In this document: in pieces, positions 27,774-35,987 of the stretch
Layout: every line of letters begins with the position of its first letter
Numbering within the stretch: position 1 is the stretch's first letter
Assembly (NCBI RefSeq): GCF_006439055.1
Contig: NZ_RCZC01000009.1
Location: 1,993 to 65,992 of the forward strand
Direction: 5' to 3'
Length of the DNA: 64,000 bases
Origin: Sphingomonas glacialis
GTDB lineage: Bacteria > Pseudomonadota > Alphaproteobacteria > Sphingomonadales > Sphingomonadaceae
Position numbers and translations under genes: made by a program
Notes under the pieces: model-generated
What the model was told of the DNA's origin: nothing
What the model saw: only the letters and a program-made list of their open reading frames with translations
Database searches by the model: none

Positions 27774-28486
27774 ACGGTTTCCCCTGCCGACTGCAGCATC
27801 CATTCGCTCAGCGCTGCGGTGACAGCCTCGGGCGCCTCCATCGGCGCCATATGGCCGCTCTCCTCGAAGATGACATAGCGCGCCCGCGGGATCGCAGCGA
27901 CGATTGCGGCGTGCTGCTCGGGCGGGCTCCACGCGTCGTGCCGTCCCACCCCGACGAGCACCGGACACCGGATCGTCGCGAGCAGCGGGGCGGCATCGCG
28001 CCGGCCGAGCAACGCGGCGATCTGGCGGCCGTGGATCTCTGGTGACATCCGCTCCACCATCGCCCGCAGCGTCGCATCGAGCGCCGGATCGCGCTCGAGC
28101 GCGCCTGCCATCACCATCGGCGGCAGCCAACGGTCGGCGAGCGCGGCCATGCCCTTGGTCTCGGCCAGATCGATCATCTGCTGGCGGCGTCCGGGCTCGG
28201 CAGCGCCGACGGGATGGACCCCGGTATCGAGCAAGGCGAGCCGCGCGATCCTATCGGGCGCGAGGCGAACCATCTCGAGCGCGACGCGCGCACCCATCGA
28301 ATGTCCGACGACCGAAAGGCTGCCGGGTGCGAGCGCGAGCGCGGCCTGCGCCATCGCAGTGATCGACGCAAAGTCGGTCAATCGCGCGACGACGACATCG
28401 TAGCGCGCCCCGAGCGCCGCGGTCTGATGCCGCCAGACCACCTCGTCGCACAGCAGGCCCGGAAGAAAGAGAATGTTTTCGCGCAC
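27770..28486 (-). CDS. Alpha/beta hydrolase
   Basis: 238 residues. The start is a GTG at 28486 with GGGGGG a few bases upstream. The nucleophile elbow GHSMG gives Ser63; HDAWSPPEQH supplies the acid and SGHMAPMEAPEAV the catalytic His; LPGLLCDEVVW forms the oxyanion region. It resembles enol-lactonase/esterase-type hydrolases. It is cotranscribed with the NTF2-like gene and lies next to an aromatic-catabolic block, so a role on an ester or lactone intermediate is possible but unproven. Confidence 0.85.
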   Translation of the reverse strand: MRENILFLPGLLCDEVVWRHQTAALGARYDVVVARLTDFASITAMAQAALALAPGSLSVVGHSMGARVALEMVRLAPDRIARLALLDTGVHPVGAAEPGRRQQMIDLAETKGMAALADRWLPPMVMAGALERDPALDATLRAMVERMSPEIHGRQIAALLGRRDAAPLLATIRCPVLVGVGRHDAWSPPEQHAAIVAAIPRARYVIFEESGHMAPMEAPEAVTAALSEWMLQSAGETV

Positions 28487-28720
28487 GTCGAGCCCCCCAC
28501 GAATTCACGCCACCAGACCGGTGTAGGCGACACGGGCAGGCGCGTCTTATGCAAGAGTTCTGCCGCGCTATGCCGATCTGGCATGGCGTGCCTATCACCG
28601 CCGCTGATAGCGCCGCCCGGTAAAAGCATAAGCCGCAGGCGGATCAGCACGATAGCTCCACAGGACGCGGAATGGTCCGCCAACCGAGAAGGTCGCCCAG
28701 GCCTCGACAGGAGAGCCCGT

Positions 28721-30316
28721 TTGCCGACATTCCCGCGCCACCGCGCGCGCCGATCCCCGATGGGTCGCGGCGTGATCGCCTGTACCCTGTTTGCGTTCGC
28801 TACGCCGGCGCTTGCCGAACCGACGCCGCCCGGCACGGTCGCGGATCGGGCCGATCCCGCCACGACCGAAGATGCCGCGGCGGCGCAGCTCCCGCGCCAG
28901 CGCGACGCGCCGCTGCTCGTCGGTGCGCCACCGCCCGTGCCCGGCGCGCCCGGCACGCCGATACCCGAACCGGTGCCCGGCGGCACCCTCGGGCCGCCGG
29001 GGGTTCCGCAAGGGTTGCGCTGGACCGAGGACTGGTCGTTCCTCGCCGACCCGTCGAAGCGCACCTCGCCGCTCGAGGCACTGCGCTACATTCCCCTTGG
29101 CAGCGATCCGCGCAGCTTCCTCTCGATCGGTGGCGAGATCCGCTACAATTACACCTATTTCAGCGCGCTCAACTTGGGCGCGAAGGGCAAGGACACGCTG
29201 TCGACCCTGCAGCAGCGGCTGCGCCTGGTCGGCGATCTGCGCATCGGCGCCGATCTGCGCGCGTTCGTCGAGCTGGGCGACAATCGCGAGTTCTTCGACA
29301 CGTTCGCGACTCCGCCCAACCGCGACGCCGCCGATATCATGCAGGCGTTCGTCGACGTGACCGTGCCGCTGACCGCCAATTCGAAGGTCACGCTGCGACC
29401 GGGCCGGTTCGAGATGCCGATCGGCAACGGCAAGCAGGTCGGGCTGCGCGACGGCGTCAACGTGCGCTATATCTACCAGGGGATCCGCGGCACCTACATC
29501 AACCGCGGCGTGGTGCGGATCGACGCCTTCGCGGTGAAGCCCGTCACCTTCACGCCCGGCGCGTTCGATGATGCGCCCGAGAAGACGCGCCACTTCAACG
29601 GCGTCTATATCGCCACCGCACCGTCGCTGCTGGTGCCGAGCCTTGGCGTCGACCTGTTCTATTACGATCTCTACCGCGAGAATGCGCGCTACGTCACCAA
29701 GATCGGCACCGAGAGCCGGCGCAGCTGGGGCGTGCGCTTCGCCGGTCGCACCGACGGTTTCGACTACGATGCCGAGGGGACCTACCAGACCGGAAGCTTT
29801 GCGGGCGAGCGGATCCGTGCCTGGGGCGTGCTGCTCGAGGGCGGCTATACGCTGCCGAGCGGACCCGCGGCGCCGCGGCTCGGCGTGCGAGCGAACGTCT
29901 TCAGCGGCGACAACAATGCCGCCGACGGAACGATCCAGACCTTCGCGCCGCCGTTCCCGCGCACGCCCTTGTACAGCGACGCGGGCTGGCTCAATTTCTC
30001 CAATTTGATCGACGTGTTCCCCAGCGTAACGCTCAAGCCGGCCAAGCGGCTGGTGGTGGTCGCCGGGCCCGACTTCTTCTGGCGGCAGACCGCGGGCGAC
30101 GGCGTCTATGCCGGGCCGACCAACTTCCCGCTGATCCGCCCGGTCGGCAAGGGGCGCTTCGTCGGCACCAACTACAATCTGCAGGGCGACTATATCTTCA
30201 CCAAGAACATCAGCTTCCGGCTGTTCTACACCCATTTCAACGCGAGCGAGGGCTTCGAGCGCGGCGGCGGGCGGAGTTCGGACTATTTCGGGCTGTGGAG
30301 TGATTTTCGCTTTTAG
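28721..30316 (+). CDS. Outer-membrane channel, alginate-export (AlgE-like) family
   Basis: 531 residues from a TTG at 28721, chosen because AGGAG lies 5-7 nt upstream and it gives a basic n-region (RHRARR) before the signal peptide core (VIACTLFAFATPALA); the ATG at 28760 is the alternative. A Pro-rich linker (60-85) precedes a barrel with alternating strands (GEIRYNYTYFSALNLG, RLRLVGDLRIGADLRAFVEL) ending SDYFGLWSDFRF with terminal Phe. The family (Alginate_exp) forms 18-strand pores. Beside an aromatic-acid operon it probably admits the substrate. Divergent from the hydrolase gene. Confidence 0.82.
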   Translation: MPTFPRHRARRSPMGRGVIACTLFAFATPALAEPTPPGTVADRADPATTEDAAAAQLPRQRDAPLLVGAPPPVPGAPGTPIPEPVPGGTLGPPGVPQGLRWTEDWSFLADPSKRTSPLEALRYIPLGSDPRSFLSIGGEIRYNYTYFSALNLGAKGKDTLSTLQQRLRLVGDLRIGADLRAFVELGDNREFFDTFATPPNRDAADIMQAFVDVTVPLTANSKVTLRPGRFEMPIGNGKQVGLRDGVNVRYIYQGIRGTYINRGVVRIDAFAVKPVTFTPGAFDDAPEKTRHFNGVYIATAPSLLVPSLGVDLFYYDLYRENARYVTKIGTESRRSWGVRFAGRTDGFDYDAEGTYQTGSFAGERIRAWGVLLEGGYTLPSGPAAPRLGVRANVFSGDNNAADGTIQTFAPPFPRTPLYSDAGWLNFSNLIDVFPSVTLKPAKRLVVVAGPDFFWRQTAGDGVYAGPTNFPLIRPVGKGRFVGTNYNLQGDYIFTKNISFRLFYTHFNASEGFERGGGRSSDYFGLWSDFRF

Positions 30317-30498
30317 CGGCGGGGCTTCCAGGGCGGGGCTGGACGGGGATGGCGGTTATTGCTGGAAACAGACCTCGCGCACAATCGTCGCCCCGGCCGG
30401 GGCCGCTCACGTCTGGGACGGGCCATACGCCAAGCCTCCGATCGGCCCTGGCCTCCGCCGCGGCGACGAACAGATCATCCCCCCGCCGCGGCCGCACC

Positions 30499-31449
30499 CT
30501 AATTCCTCTCGGCAATCTCGACGATGTCGCTCTCGGCCAGTCGGGCAAGCTCGCCCGCCACTTCGGAGAGCAGCAGCGTACCCGCCTCGCTCAACGCGCC
30601 GCGATAGATCATCCCCGCCGGGCGCTCGCCCGGCGGCAGCGCGATCGGCAGGATGCGCAGCGTGTCGCGCGCGAGATCGCCGGCGACGAGGATGCGCGGG
30701 ATCGCCGATACAAAGTTTCCGCTGAGCAACAGCTCACGCATGAAGCCAACCGAACTCGACTGGATGCTCCGGTCGGGCTGGAGGTCGATCGTCGCGAGCA
30801 GGTCGCTGACGTCGCGCTCCATCCGCGTCGCCACTGCGGGCAGGATGATCGGATAACGCTGGATGTCGGCGGGCGTCAGCGTGGCGCGCTCGAACAGCGG
30901 ATGGTCGGCGCGCGCGATCAGCGAGATCGGCTCGTGGTACAGCACGCGCCGGGTCAGCTCGTCGGGCAGTTCGGGGGGATAGAGCCGGCCGAGCACGACA
31001 TCGATCTCGCCCGAGAGCAGGGCCGGGGTGAGCTGGTCGTTGCGGCCTTCGATTACCTCGAAGCTGAGATGCGCCGCCTCGCTATTGGCGTGCGCGAGCA
31101 CCGCGGGGAGCAGCCCGTGCGCGGCGACAGGCAGCACGCCGACGCGGATCGAGCGCTTCTGCCCGTCGCGCATCGCGTCGAGGTCGGTCTCCATCTCGCG
31201 GATCGTGTGGAGCAACGTGCGCGCGCGGCTGGCGATCAGCAGCCCCATCGCATTGGGCCGCACGCCGCGCGGGTGGCGTTCGAACAGCTCGCCGCCGACG
31301 ATCTCCTCGACTTCCTGCAGCGTGCGGCTGAGCGCGGGCTGGCTGACGCGCAGCGCCTGCGACGCGCGGAGGAGGCTCTTATGCTCCTCCAACGCGTCGA
31401 TGACCCGAAGATGGCGGATCTTCAGCCGCTGTTCGAGATAGCGCGTCAT
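30499..31449 (-). CDS. LysR-family regulator of the aromatic operon
   Basis: 316 residues. The N-terminal HTH (LRASQALRVSQPALSRTLQE, about 28-47) and a periplasmic-binding-like effector domain (90-300) are of the LysR type; the extended N-terminus (LEQRLKIRHLRVIDAL) and ELFERHPRGVRPN resemble PcaQ/GbpR-like regulators of protocatechuate genes. It starts only 7 bp after the formaldehyde dehydrogenase stop and so is the last gene of the catabolic operon, unusual since LysR genes are normally divergent. It probably activates the operon in response to an aromatic acid. Confidence 0.85.
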   Translation of the reverse strand: MTRYLEQRLKIRHLRVIDALEEHKSLLRASQALRVSQPALSRTLQEVEEIVGGELFERHPRGVRPNAMGLLIASRARTLLHTIREMETDLDAMRDGQKRSIRVGVLPVAAHGLLPAVLAHANSEAAHLSFEVIEGRNDQLTPALLSGEIDVVLGRLYPPELPDELTRRVLYHEPISLIARADHPLFERATLTPADIQRYPIILPAVATRMERDVSDLLATIDLQPDRSIQSSSVGFMRELLLSGNFVSAIPRILVAGDLARDTLRILPIALPPGERPAGMIYRGALSEAGTLLLSEVAGELARLAESDIVEIAERN

Positions 31450-31456
31450 CGTGCGC

Positions 31457-32641
31457 TCAGGCCGGGATCATCCCGTGCGGGTCGATCACGAACTTGGCGG
31501 CGACGCCTTCGTCGAACTGCTGATACGCCGCGGGCGCTTCGTCTAGCGAGATCACCTTGGCGTTGACGATGTCGGCGATCGGCAGGCGATCGTGGAGCAG
31601 CGCCATCATCAGCTGGCGGTTATACTTGAGCACCGGGGTCTGGCCGGTGTGGAAGCTGTGCGACTTGGCCCAGCCGAGCCCGAGCCGCAGGCTGAGATTC
31701 CCGGTCTTGGCGGCTTGTTCGTGCGCGCCCGGATCCTCGGTGACGTAGAGGCCGGGGACGCCGATCGACCCCGCCGCGCGCGTCACTTCCATCATCTGGT
31801 TGAGCACGATCGCGGGCTGTTCGCCGCCGCCGTGGCCGACCGCCTCGAACCCGACCGCGTCGATCGCGCCATCGACTTCGGGCACGCCGATCACCGCTTC
31901 GACCAGGTCGCCGAGCCGGTCATGGCTCGCCAGGTCGATCGGTTCGAAGCCGACCTTCTTGGCATGTTCGAGACGCGCGGGGTTGAAATCGCCGATCATG
32001 ACGACCGCCGCGCCGAGCAGTCGTGCCGATGCCGCCGCGGCGAGCCCGACCGGGCCGGCGCCCGCGACATAGACGGTCGAGCCGACCCCGACGCCGGCGT
32101 TGAGCGCACCATGGAAGCCGGTCGGCAGGATGTCTGTGAGCATCGTCAGGTCGCGAATCTTCGACATCGCGCGGTCGCGATCGGGGAATTTCAGCAGGTT
32201 GAAGTCGGCATAGGGCACCATGACGTAGCCGGCCTGGCCGCCGATCCAGCCGCCCATGTCGACATAGCCATACGCGCCCCCGGCGCGGCCTTCATTGACC
32301 GTCAGGCACACGCCGGTGTCGCCGTGGCGGCAGGTGCGGCAGCGGCCGCAGGCGACGTTGAACGGCACCGAGACGAGATCGCCAACCTCGAGCATCTCGA
32401 CGTCGGGGCCCTTCTCGATCACTTCGCCGGTGATCTCGTGGCCAAGCACCAGCCCGGACGGCGCGGTGGTGCGGCCGCGCACCATGTGCTGGTCCGAGCC
32501 GCAGATGTTGGTCGAGACGATCTTGAGGATCACCGCATGGTCGATGCGGTTGCCGCGCGGATCCTCGAACTTGGGATCCGCGATGTTCTGGATCTCGACC
32601 TTGCCGGGTTCGAGATAGACTACGCCACGATTGCCGCTCAT
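31457..32641 (-). CDS. fdhA: Glutathione-independent formaldehyde dehydrogenase
   Basis: 394 residues, zinc-dependent medium-chain dehydrogenase. ATG at 32641 with AAGGAG upstream. Cys in NICGSDQH and the HEITGE segment form the catalytic zinc site; C-x2-C-x2-C...C (CGRCRTCRHGDTGVC) binds structural zinc; AGAGPVGLAAAASARLLGA is the NAD site. The HMVRGR and GFHGALNAGVG segments match the Pseudomonas putida FdhA type, which oxidises formaldehyde with tightly bound NAD and no glutathione. O-demethylation by the two Rieske systems upstream would release formaldehyde, so its place in this operon makes sense. Confidence 0.9.
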   Translation of the reverse strand: MSGNRGVVYLEPGKVEIQNIADPKFEDPRGNRIDHAVILKIVSTNICGSDQHMVRGRTTAPSGLVLGHEITGEVIEKGPDVEMLEVGDLVSVPFNVACGRCRTCRHGDTGVCLTVNEGRAGGAYGYVDMGGWIGGQAGYVMVPYADFNLLKFPDRDRAMSKIRDLTMLTDILPTGFHGALNAGVGVGSTVYVAGAGPVGLAAAASARLLGAAVVMIGDFNPARLEHAKKVGFEPIDLASHDRLGDLVEAVIGVPEVDGAIDAVGFEAVGHGGGEQPAIVLNQMMEVTRAAGSIGVPGLYVTEDPGAHEQAAKTGNLSLRLGLGWAKSHSFHTGQTPVLKYNRQLMMALLHDRLPIADIVNAKVISLDEAPAAYQQFDEGVAAKFVIDPHGMIPA

Positions 32642-32670
32642 GCTTGGTCTCCTTGTGGAAATTGGGTCGT

Positions 32671-33660
32671 TCAGGCCGCGACGAAGGCGTCGTCGCCACG
32701 CCACGCGGGATCGATCGTCACGCTGCCATTGGCGATGCGCGACACGCACACGCACATCCGCCGGTTCTCGGCGTGCTGGCGCGCACTGAAGAAGACGTCG
32801 CGGTGATCGACGTCGCCATCGGTTGCGACGATGTCGACCGCACACAGGCCGCATTCGCCGCGCCGGCATTCGAACACGACACCGACACCTGCATTTTCCA
32901 ACGCGTCGAGCATCGATTCGTTCTCGCGCACCAGCACTTCGACGGCGAGCCGCGGGACTTTCACGGTGAACGCCTGCGCGGCGAATTTTCCGCTCGATCC
33001 AAAGGTTTCGTAGCGCAAGCCGGCGCGCGGCCGGCCGGCATCGTCCCAGGCGCGGCGCACCGCCTCCATCAGCCCGAGCGGACCGCACATATAGAGTTCG
33101 GCGTCGGCGGGGAGCGTGTCGATCTCGGCGGCGATGTCGAGCGTCTCGCCGGCATCGGCGGCGAACAGCGCGAGCCGCTCGCCGAGCAGCGCCTGCAACT
33201 CGTCGCGATACGCTAATTCATCGGCGCTGCGCGCGGCATAGACCATCCGCAGCGACGCCCCGCGCCGCACGAGCTGCTCGGCCATTGCCACCATCGGCGT
33301 GATGCCGACGCCGCCGGCGACGAGCAGATAGTGCGCGGCGCCCGCGGTGAGCGGAAAATCGCAGCGCGGCGGCGCGATCTCAAGGCTCGCGCCCGGGTTG
33401 AGCGACCACATATGCGCCGATCCGCCGCGGCTTTCGGGCTGGCGCTTGACCGCAATGCGCACTGTCCCGGCAGCATGGCCGACGACCGAGTAAGAGCGGA
33501 AATCGTCGCGCCCGGCGGCGGCGATGCGGACCCGCAGGTGCGAGCCCGGCGGACAGGTCAGCGCCTGCCCGGTCGCGATGGTGAATTCGCGGATCGTCGG
33601 CGTCAGGTCGCGCGTCGCGACCAGCTCGGCGGGCAGCCAGCCCTGGTCGGCAACGCTCAT
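32671..33660 (-). CDS. vanB: VanB-type oxidoreductase of Rieske O-demethylase
   Basis: 329 residues. Order: flavin domain (RSYSVVG near 60), NAD domain (LLVAGGVGITPMVAMAEQL; MCGPLGLMEAV) and C-terminal plant-type 2Fe-2S domain with CRRGECGLC and a later Cys (MCVCVSR), the phthalate-dioxygenase-reductase order. It moves electrons from NAD(P)H to the adjacent Rieske oxygenase. ATG at 33660 overlaps the oxygenase stop (ATGA), so the pair is coupled. A second reductase of the same class lies at the operon head. Confidence 0.9.
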   Translation of the reverse strand: MSVADQGWLPAELVATRDLTPTIREFTIATGQALTCPPGSHLRVRIAAAGRDDFRSYSVVGHAAGTVRIAVKRQPESRGGSAHMWSLNPGASLEIAPPRCDFPLTAGAAHYLLVAGGVGITPMVAMAEQLVRRGASLRMVYAARSADELAYRDELQALLGERLALFAADAGETLDIAAEIDTLPADAELYMCGPLGLMEAVRRAWDDAGRPRAGLRYETFGSSGKFAAQAFTVKVPRLAVEVLVRENESMLDALENAGVGVVFECRRGECGLCAVDIVATDGDVDHRDVFFSARQHAENRRMCVCVSRIANGSVTIDPAWRGDDAFVAA

Positions 33661-34709
33661 TCCGCCGCCACCGCGAGCGGGGCGACGGTCTCGGCGGCGA
33701 TCATTGTGTCGATCGCGCGGCGGGCCCACATCGATCCGGCATCGATGTTGAGATTGTAGAAGACGTGATCAGGATTCTCGTCGATCGCGCGCTGCTGCGC
33801 CTCGATCACGACCTCGTCCTCGAGCAGGATGCCGCCGCCGGCATCGAGCACGCGCCGCGTCGCGCCCTGGTCGTGGACGCGGTAATTGCGCAAATGCGAC
33901 CAGAAATAATAGCAGGTCTTGTCGGTCGACGGTGTCGGGATGTGGATGACGCGCATGTCGACGCCCTGCGACCGGTCGCCGTCGCGGGCGCCCGTTCCGG
34001 CCGGCGCCACGCCGACCTCGAGATAGATGGTCGAGGGTGCGAGGAAATTGATGATCTGCCAGCGATCGGCCTTGCCGGCATGGCCGAGCTGCCCCGCCCA
34101 AAAGGGCGGCGCTTCCTCGTTCATCACCCAGCGCTCGACGCGTGCGGTGCGATCGCCGTGGAACGCGTCGAACGGCGCCTCGGCGAGCGCGGCGTTGCCG
34201 ATGCTGGTCGAATGGACATAGGTCTCGTGCGTCAGGTCCATCAGATTGTCGATCACCAGCCGGTAGTCGGCCTTGACCTCGGTCATCCGGCCGTCGCCGG
34301 CCCATTCGGGATCGTCCGCCCAAGGGAGCGGCGGGATCAGCGCGGCGTCGGCGAGCGCGGGGTCGCCCGGCCACACCCAGATGAAGCGGTGCCGCTCGAC
34401 CACCGGGAAGGCGCGCACCGCCGCCGACGGATTGATCGTCTCCTGCGAGGGCATGTGCGTGCAGCGGCCGTTCGCGCCGAATTCGAGCCCGTGATAGCCG
34501 CAGCGCACCGAATCCCCGTTCAGGCTGCCGATCGACAGCGGGACGAGGCGGTGCCAGCAGGCATTCACGAGCGCGGCGGGGGTGCCGTCCTGCTTGCGGT
34601 AGAGCACGAGCTTGCGGTTGCAGACGGTGCGCTGCAGCAGGCTGCGGCCGACTTCGGCGTCCCACGCGGCGACGTACCAGGCGTTCATCGGGAAGGTTGG
34701 CGTCTTCAT
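33657..34709 (-). CDS. vanA: VanA-type Rieske oxygenase (vanillate O-demethylase-like)
   Basis: 350 residues. Rieske ligands Cys51, His53, Cys70 and His73 (CWHRL ... CGYHG) and the mononuclear iron motif Asp158, His161, His166 (DLTHETYVH) are intact. The N-terminus (TFPMNAWYVAAWDAEVGRSL) and MPSQETINPSAAVRAFPV are characteristic of vanillate monooxygenase. It would oxidise a methoxy group of vanillate or a similar acid, giving protocatechuate and formaldehyde. It follows ligA by 31 bp and couples to vanB by ATGA. Exact substrate (vanillate, isovanillate, veratrate, syringate) cannot be told from sequence. Confidence 0.88.
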   Translation of the reverse strand: MKTPTFPMNAWYVAAWDAEVGRSLLQRTVCNRKLVLYRKQDGTPAALVNACWHRLVPLSIGSLNGDSVRCGYHGLEFGANGRCTHMPSQETINPSAAVRAFPVVERHRFIWVWPGDPALADAALIPPLPWADDPEWAGDGRMTEVKADYRLVIDNLMDLTHETYVHSTSIGNAALAEAPFDAFHGDRTARVERWVMNEEAPPFWAGQLGHAGKADRWQIINFLAPSTIYLEVGVAPAGTGARDGDRSQGVDMRVIHIPTPSTDKTCYYFWSHLRNYRVHDQGATRRVLDAGGGILLEDEVVIEAQQRAIDENPDHVFYNLNIDAGSMWARRAIDTMIAAETVAPLAVAAE

Positions 34710-34740
34710 GGCGGATCCTGTCCTTTGGGCAGCGGCAGGC

Positions 34741-35109
34741 TCAGCGCGAGCTGGGCACTTGCCGGGTGTTCATGAAATCCTCGAAGCTCTCGCCGCGCAT
34801 GATCGCGTAGACTTCGAGGTTGGTGGTCTTGACGACGCGCGCCCATTTCTCGAGCACGAAGAAATTGACGCCGTACTGGACGATGCCGAGCCAATCGCGC
34901 GCGCGGACCAGCGCCTGTTCCTCGGGGTTGAGGCCGGCCGCCTGCATCGCGGCTTCCTCATCGGCCCAGAACGCCTCGCGCGCCTCGGGGCGGATCATGT
35001 TCCAGAAGAAGCGGTTGAAGGCGAGCGTGCGGTTGCAGGTGCGCAGGTCGAACACATAGGTGCCGGTGAGTTCGGCGATGCCGACGGTCTGGGGGTTCTG
35101 CGTGAACAT
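34741..35109 (-). CDS. ligA: Protocatechuate 4,5-dioxygenase alpha subunit
   Basis: 122 residues, helical, typical LigA pattern: LAFNRFFWNMIRPEAREAF, then GLNPEEQALVRARDWLGIVQ YGVNFF and AIMRGESFEDFM. LigA caps the active site of LigB in the alpha2beta2 enzyme that opens protocatechuate between carbons 4 and 5. Sphingobium SYK-6 LigA is ~139 residues, so this one is slightly short at the C-terminus. Its ATG overlaps the ligB stop by one base (TGATG), inverting the usual ligA-ligB order. Confidence 0.9.
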   Translation of the reverse strand: MFTQNPQTVGIAELTGTYVFDLRTCNRTLAFNRFFWNMIRPEAREAFWADEEAAMQAAGLNPEEQALVRARDWLGIVQYGVNFFVLEKWARVVKTTNLEVYAIMRGESFEDFMNTRQVPSSR

Positions 35110-35984
35110 CAGACCAGCTCGCTCTCGAGTGCCGGCAAGGCATCAGCGGCGACTTCTTCATACGCCACGACGGTCATCGCGGTTGTGGTGGCCAGATAGT
35201 AATTGCGGTGCACCTCGGTCAGCTTGGGCGCGAGCGCGCCGCGCATCGCCAGCCACATGATCTGCTCGACGCTTTCGGCCCCGCCGAGGCGGACCCAGTC
35301 GGCGTGGCGCAGCTCGGTCAGGGCTTCGGGATTGTCGCGGAAGGTCTCGAGGAATTCGTGATCCCAATCGGTGTTGTTGAAGCCGGTGCGCTCGCCGTGG
35401 ATCTGGTGCGACAGCCCGCCGGTGCCGACCACGACGACCTTGAGATCGACCGGATAGCTCTCGACCGCGCGGCGCACCGCCTGGCCGAGCCGGAAGCAGC
35501 GGCGCGCGGTCGGCAGCGGATATTGCAGCACGTTGATCGCGATCGGCACGACCGTGCCGGGCCAGTCGGGGACGTGCGGCCAGAGCAAGGGAAGCGGCGA
35601 GGCGATGCCATGGTCGATCGGCTTGTTCTGGAAGAACGCCATGTCGAACTCGTCATTGACCAGCGCCTCGCCGATATGCGCCTGGAAATCGACGTCGCCG
35701 CGAATGTCGGGCAGCCCGCGCAGTCCGGCGCCCTCGTCGGCAACGGGGAAGCGTTCGCCGACCCCTAACGCGAAGGTCGGGTAGAGATCGAAGAACAGCG
35801 TCGTCGCATGGTCGTTGTAGAAGAACAGCAGCACGTCGGGCTGCTTTTCCGCGAGCCACTTGGCGACGGGCTTGTAGCCGTCGAACAAGGGCGCCCAGGC
35901 GGGATCCTCCTGCCGCCCCTTGTCATAGGCGACGCCGATCGTGGGGACGTGCGACGTGCCGATGCCGCCGATGATGCGTGCCAT
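35109..35984 (-). CDS. ligB: Protocatechuate 4,5-dioxygenase beta subunit
   Basis: 291 residues, class III extradiol dioxygenase. His12 (GTSHVPTIG) and His59 (YNDHATTLF) match the LigB iron ligands; the conserved GTGGLSHQIHGERTGFNNT segment holds the catalytic His, and a Glu in the DWDHEFLE region or after is the third ligand candidate. It converts protocatechuate plus O2 to 4-carboxy-2-hydroxymuconate semialdehyde using Fe(II). It is 3 bp from the preceding Rieske gene and coupled to ligA. A gallate or methylgallate preference cannot be excluded. None of the later ligC, ligI or ligJ genes are in the window. Confidence 0.9.
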   Translation of the reverse strand: MARIIGGIGTSHVPTIGVAYDKGRQEDPAWAPLFDGYKPVAKWLAEKQPDVLLFFYNDHATTLFFDLYPTFALGVGERFPVADEGAGLRGLPDIRGDVDFQAHIGEALVNDEFDMAFFQNKPIDHGIASPLPLLWPHVPDWPGTVVPIAINVLQYPLPTARRCFRLGQAVRRAVESYPVDLKVVVVGTGGLSHQIHGERTGFNNTDWDHEFLETFRDNPEALTELRHADWVRLGGAESVEQIMWLAMRGALAPKLTEVHRNYYLATTTAMTVVAYEEVAADALPALESELV

Positions 35985-35987
35985 GGT

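Noticed and set aside
28595..30235. 546-codon minus-strand open frame opposite the outer-membrane channel
   Set aside because: Shadow frame in high-GC DNA; no recognisable domain, while the plus frame has a signal peptide and barrel ending in Phe.
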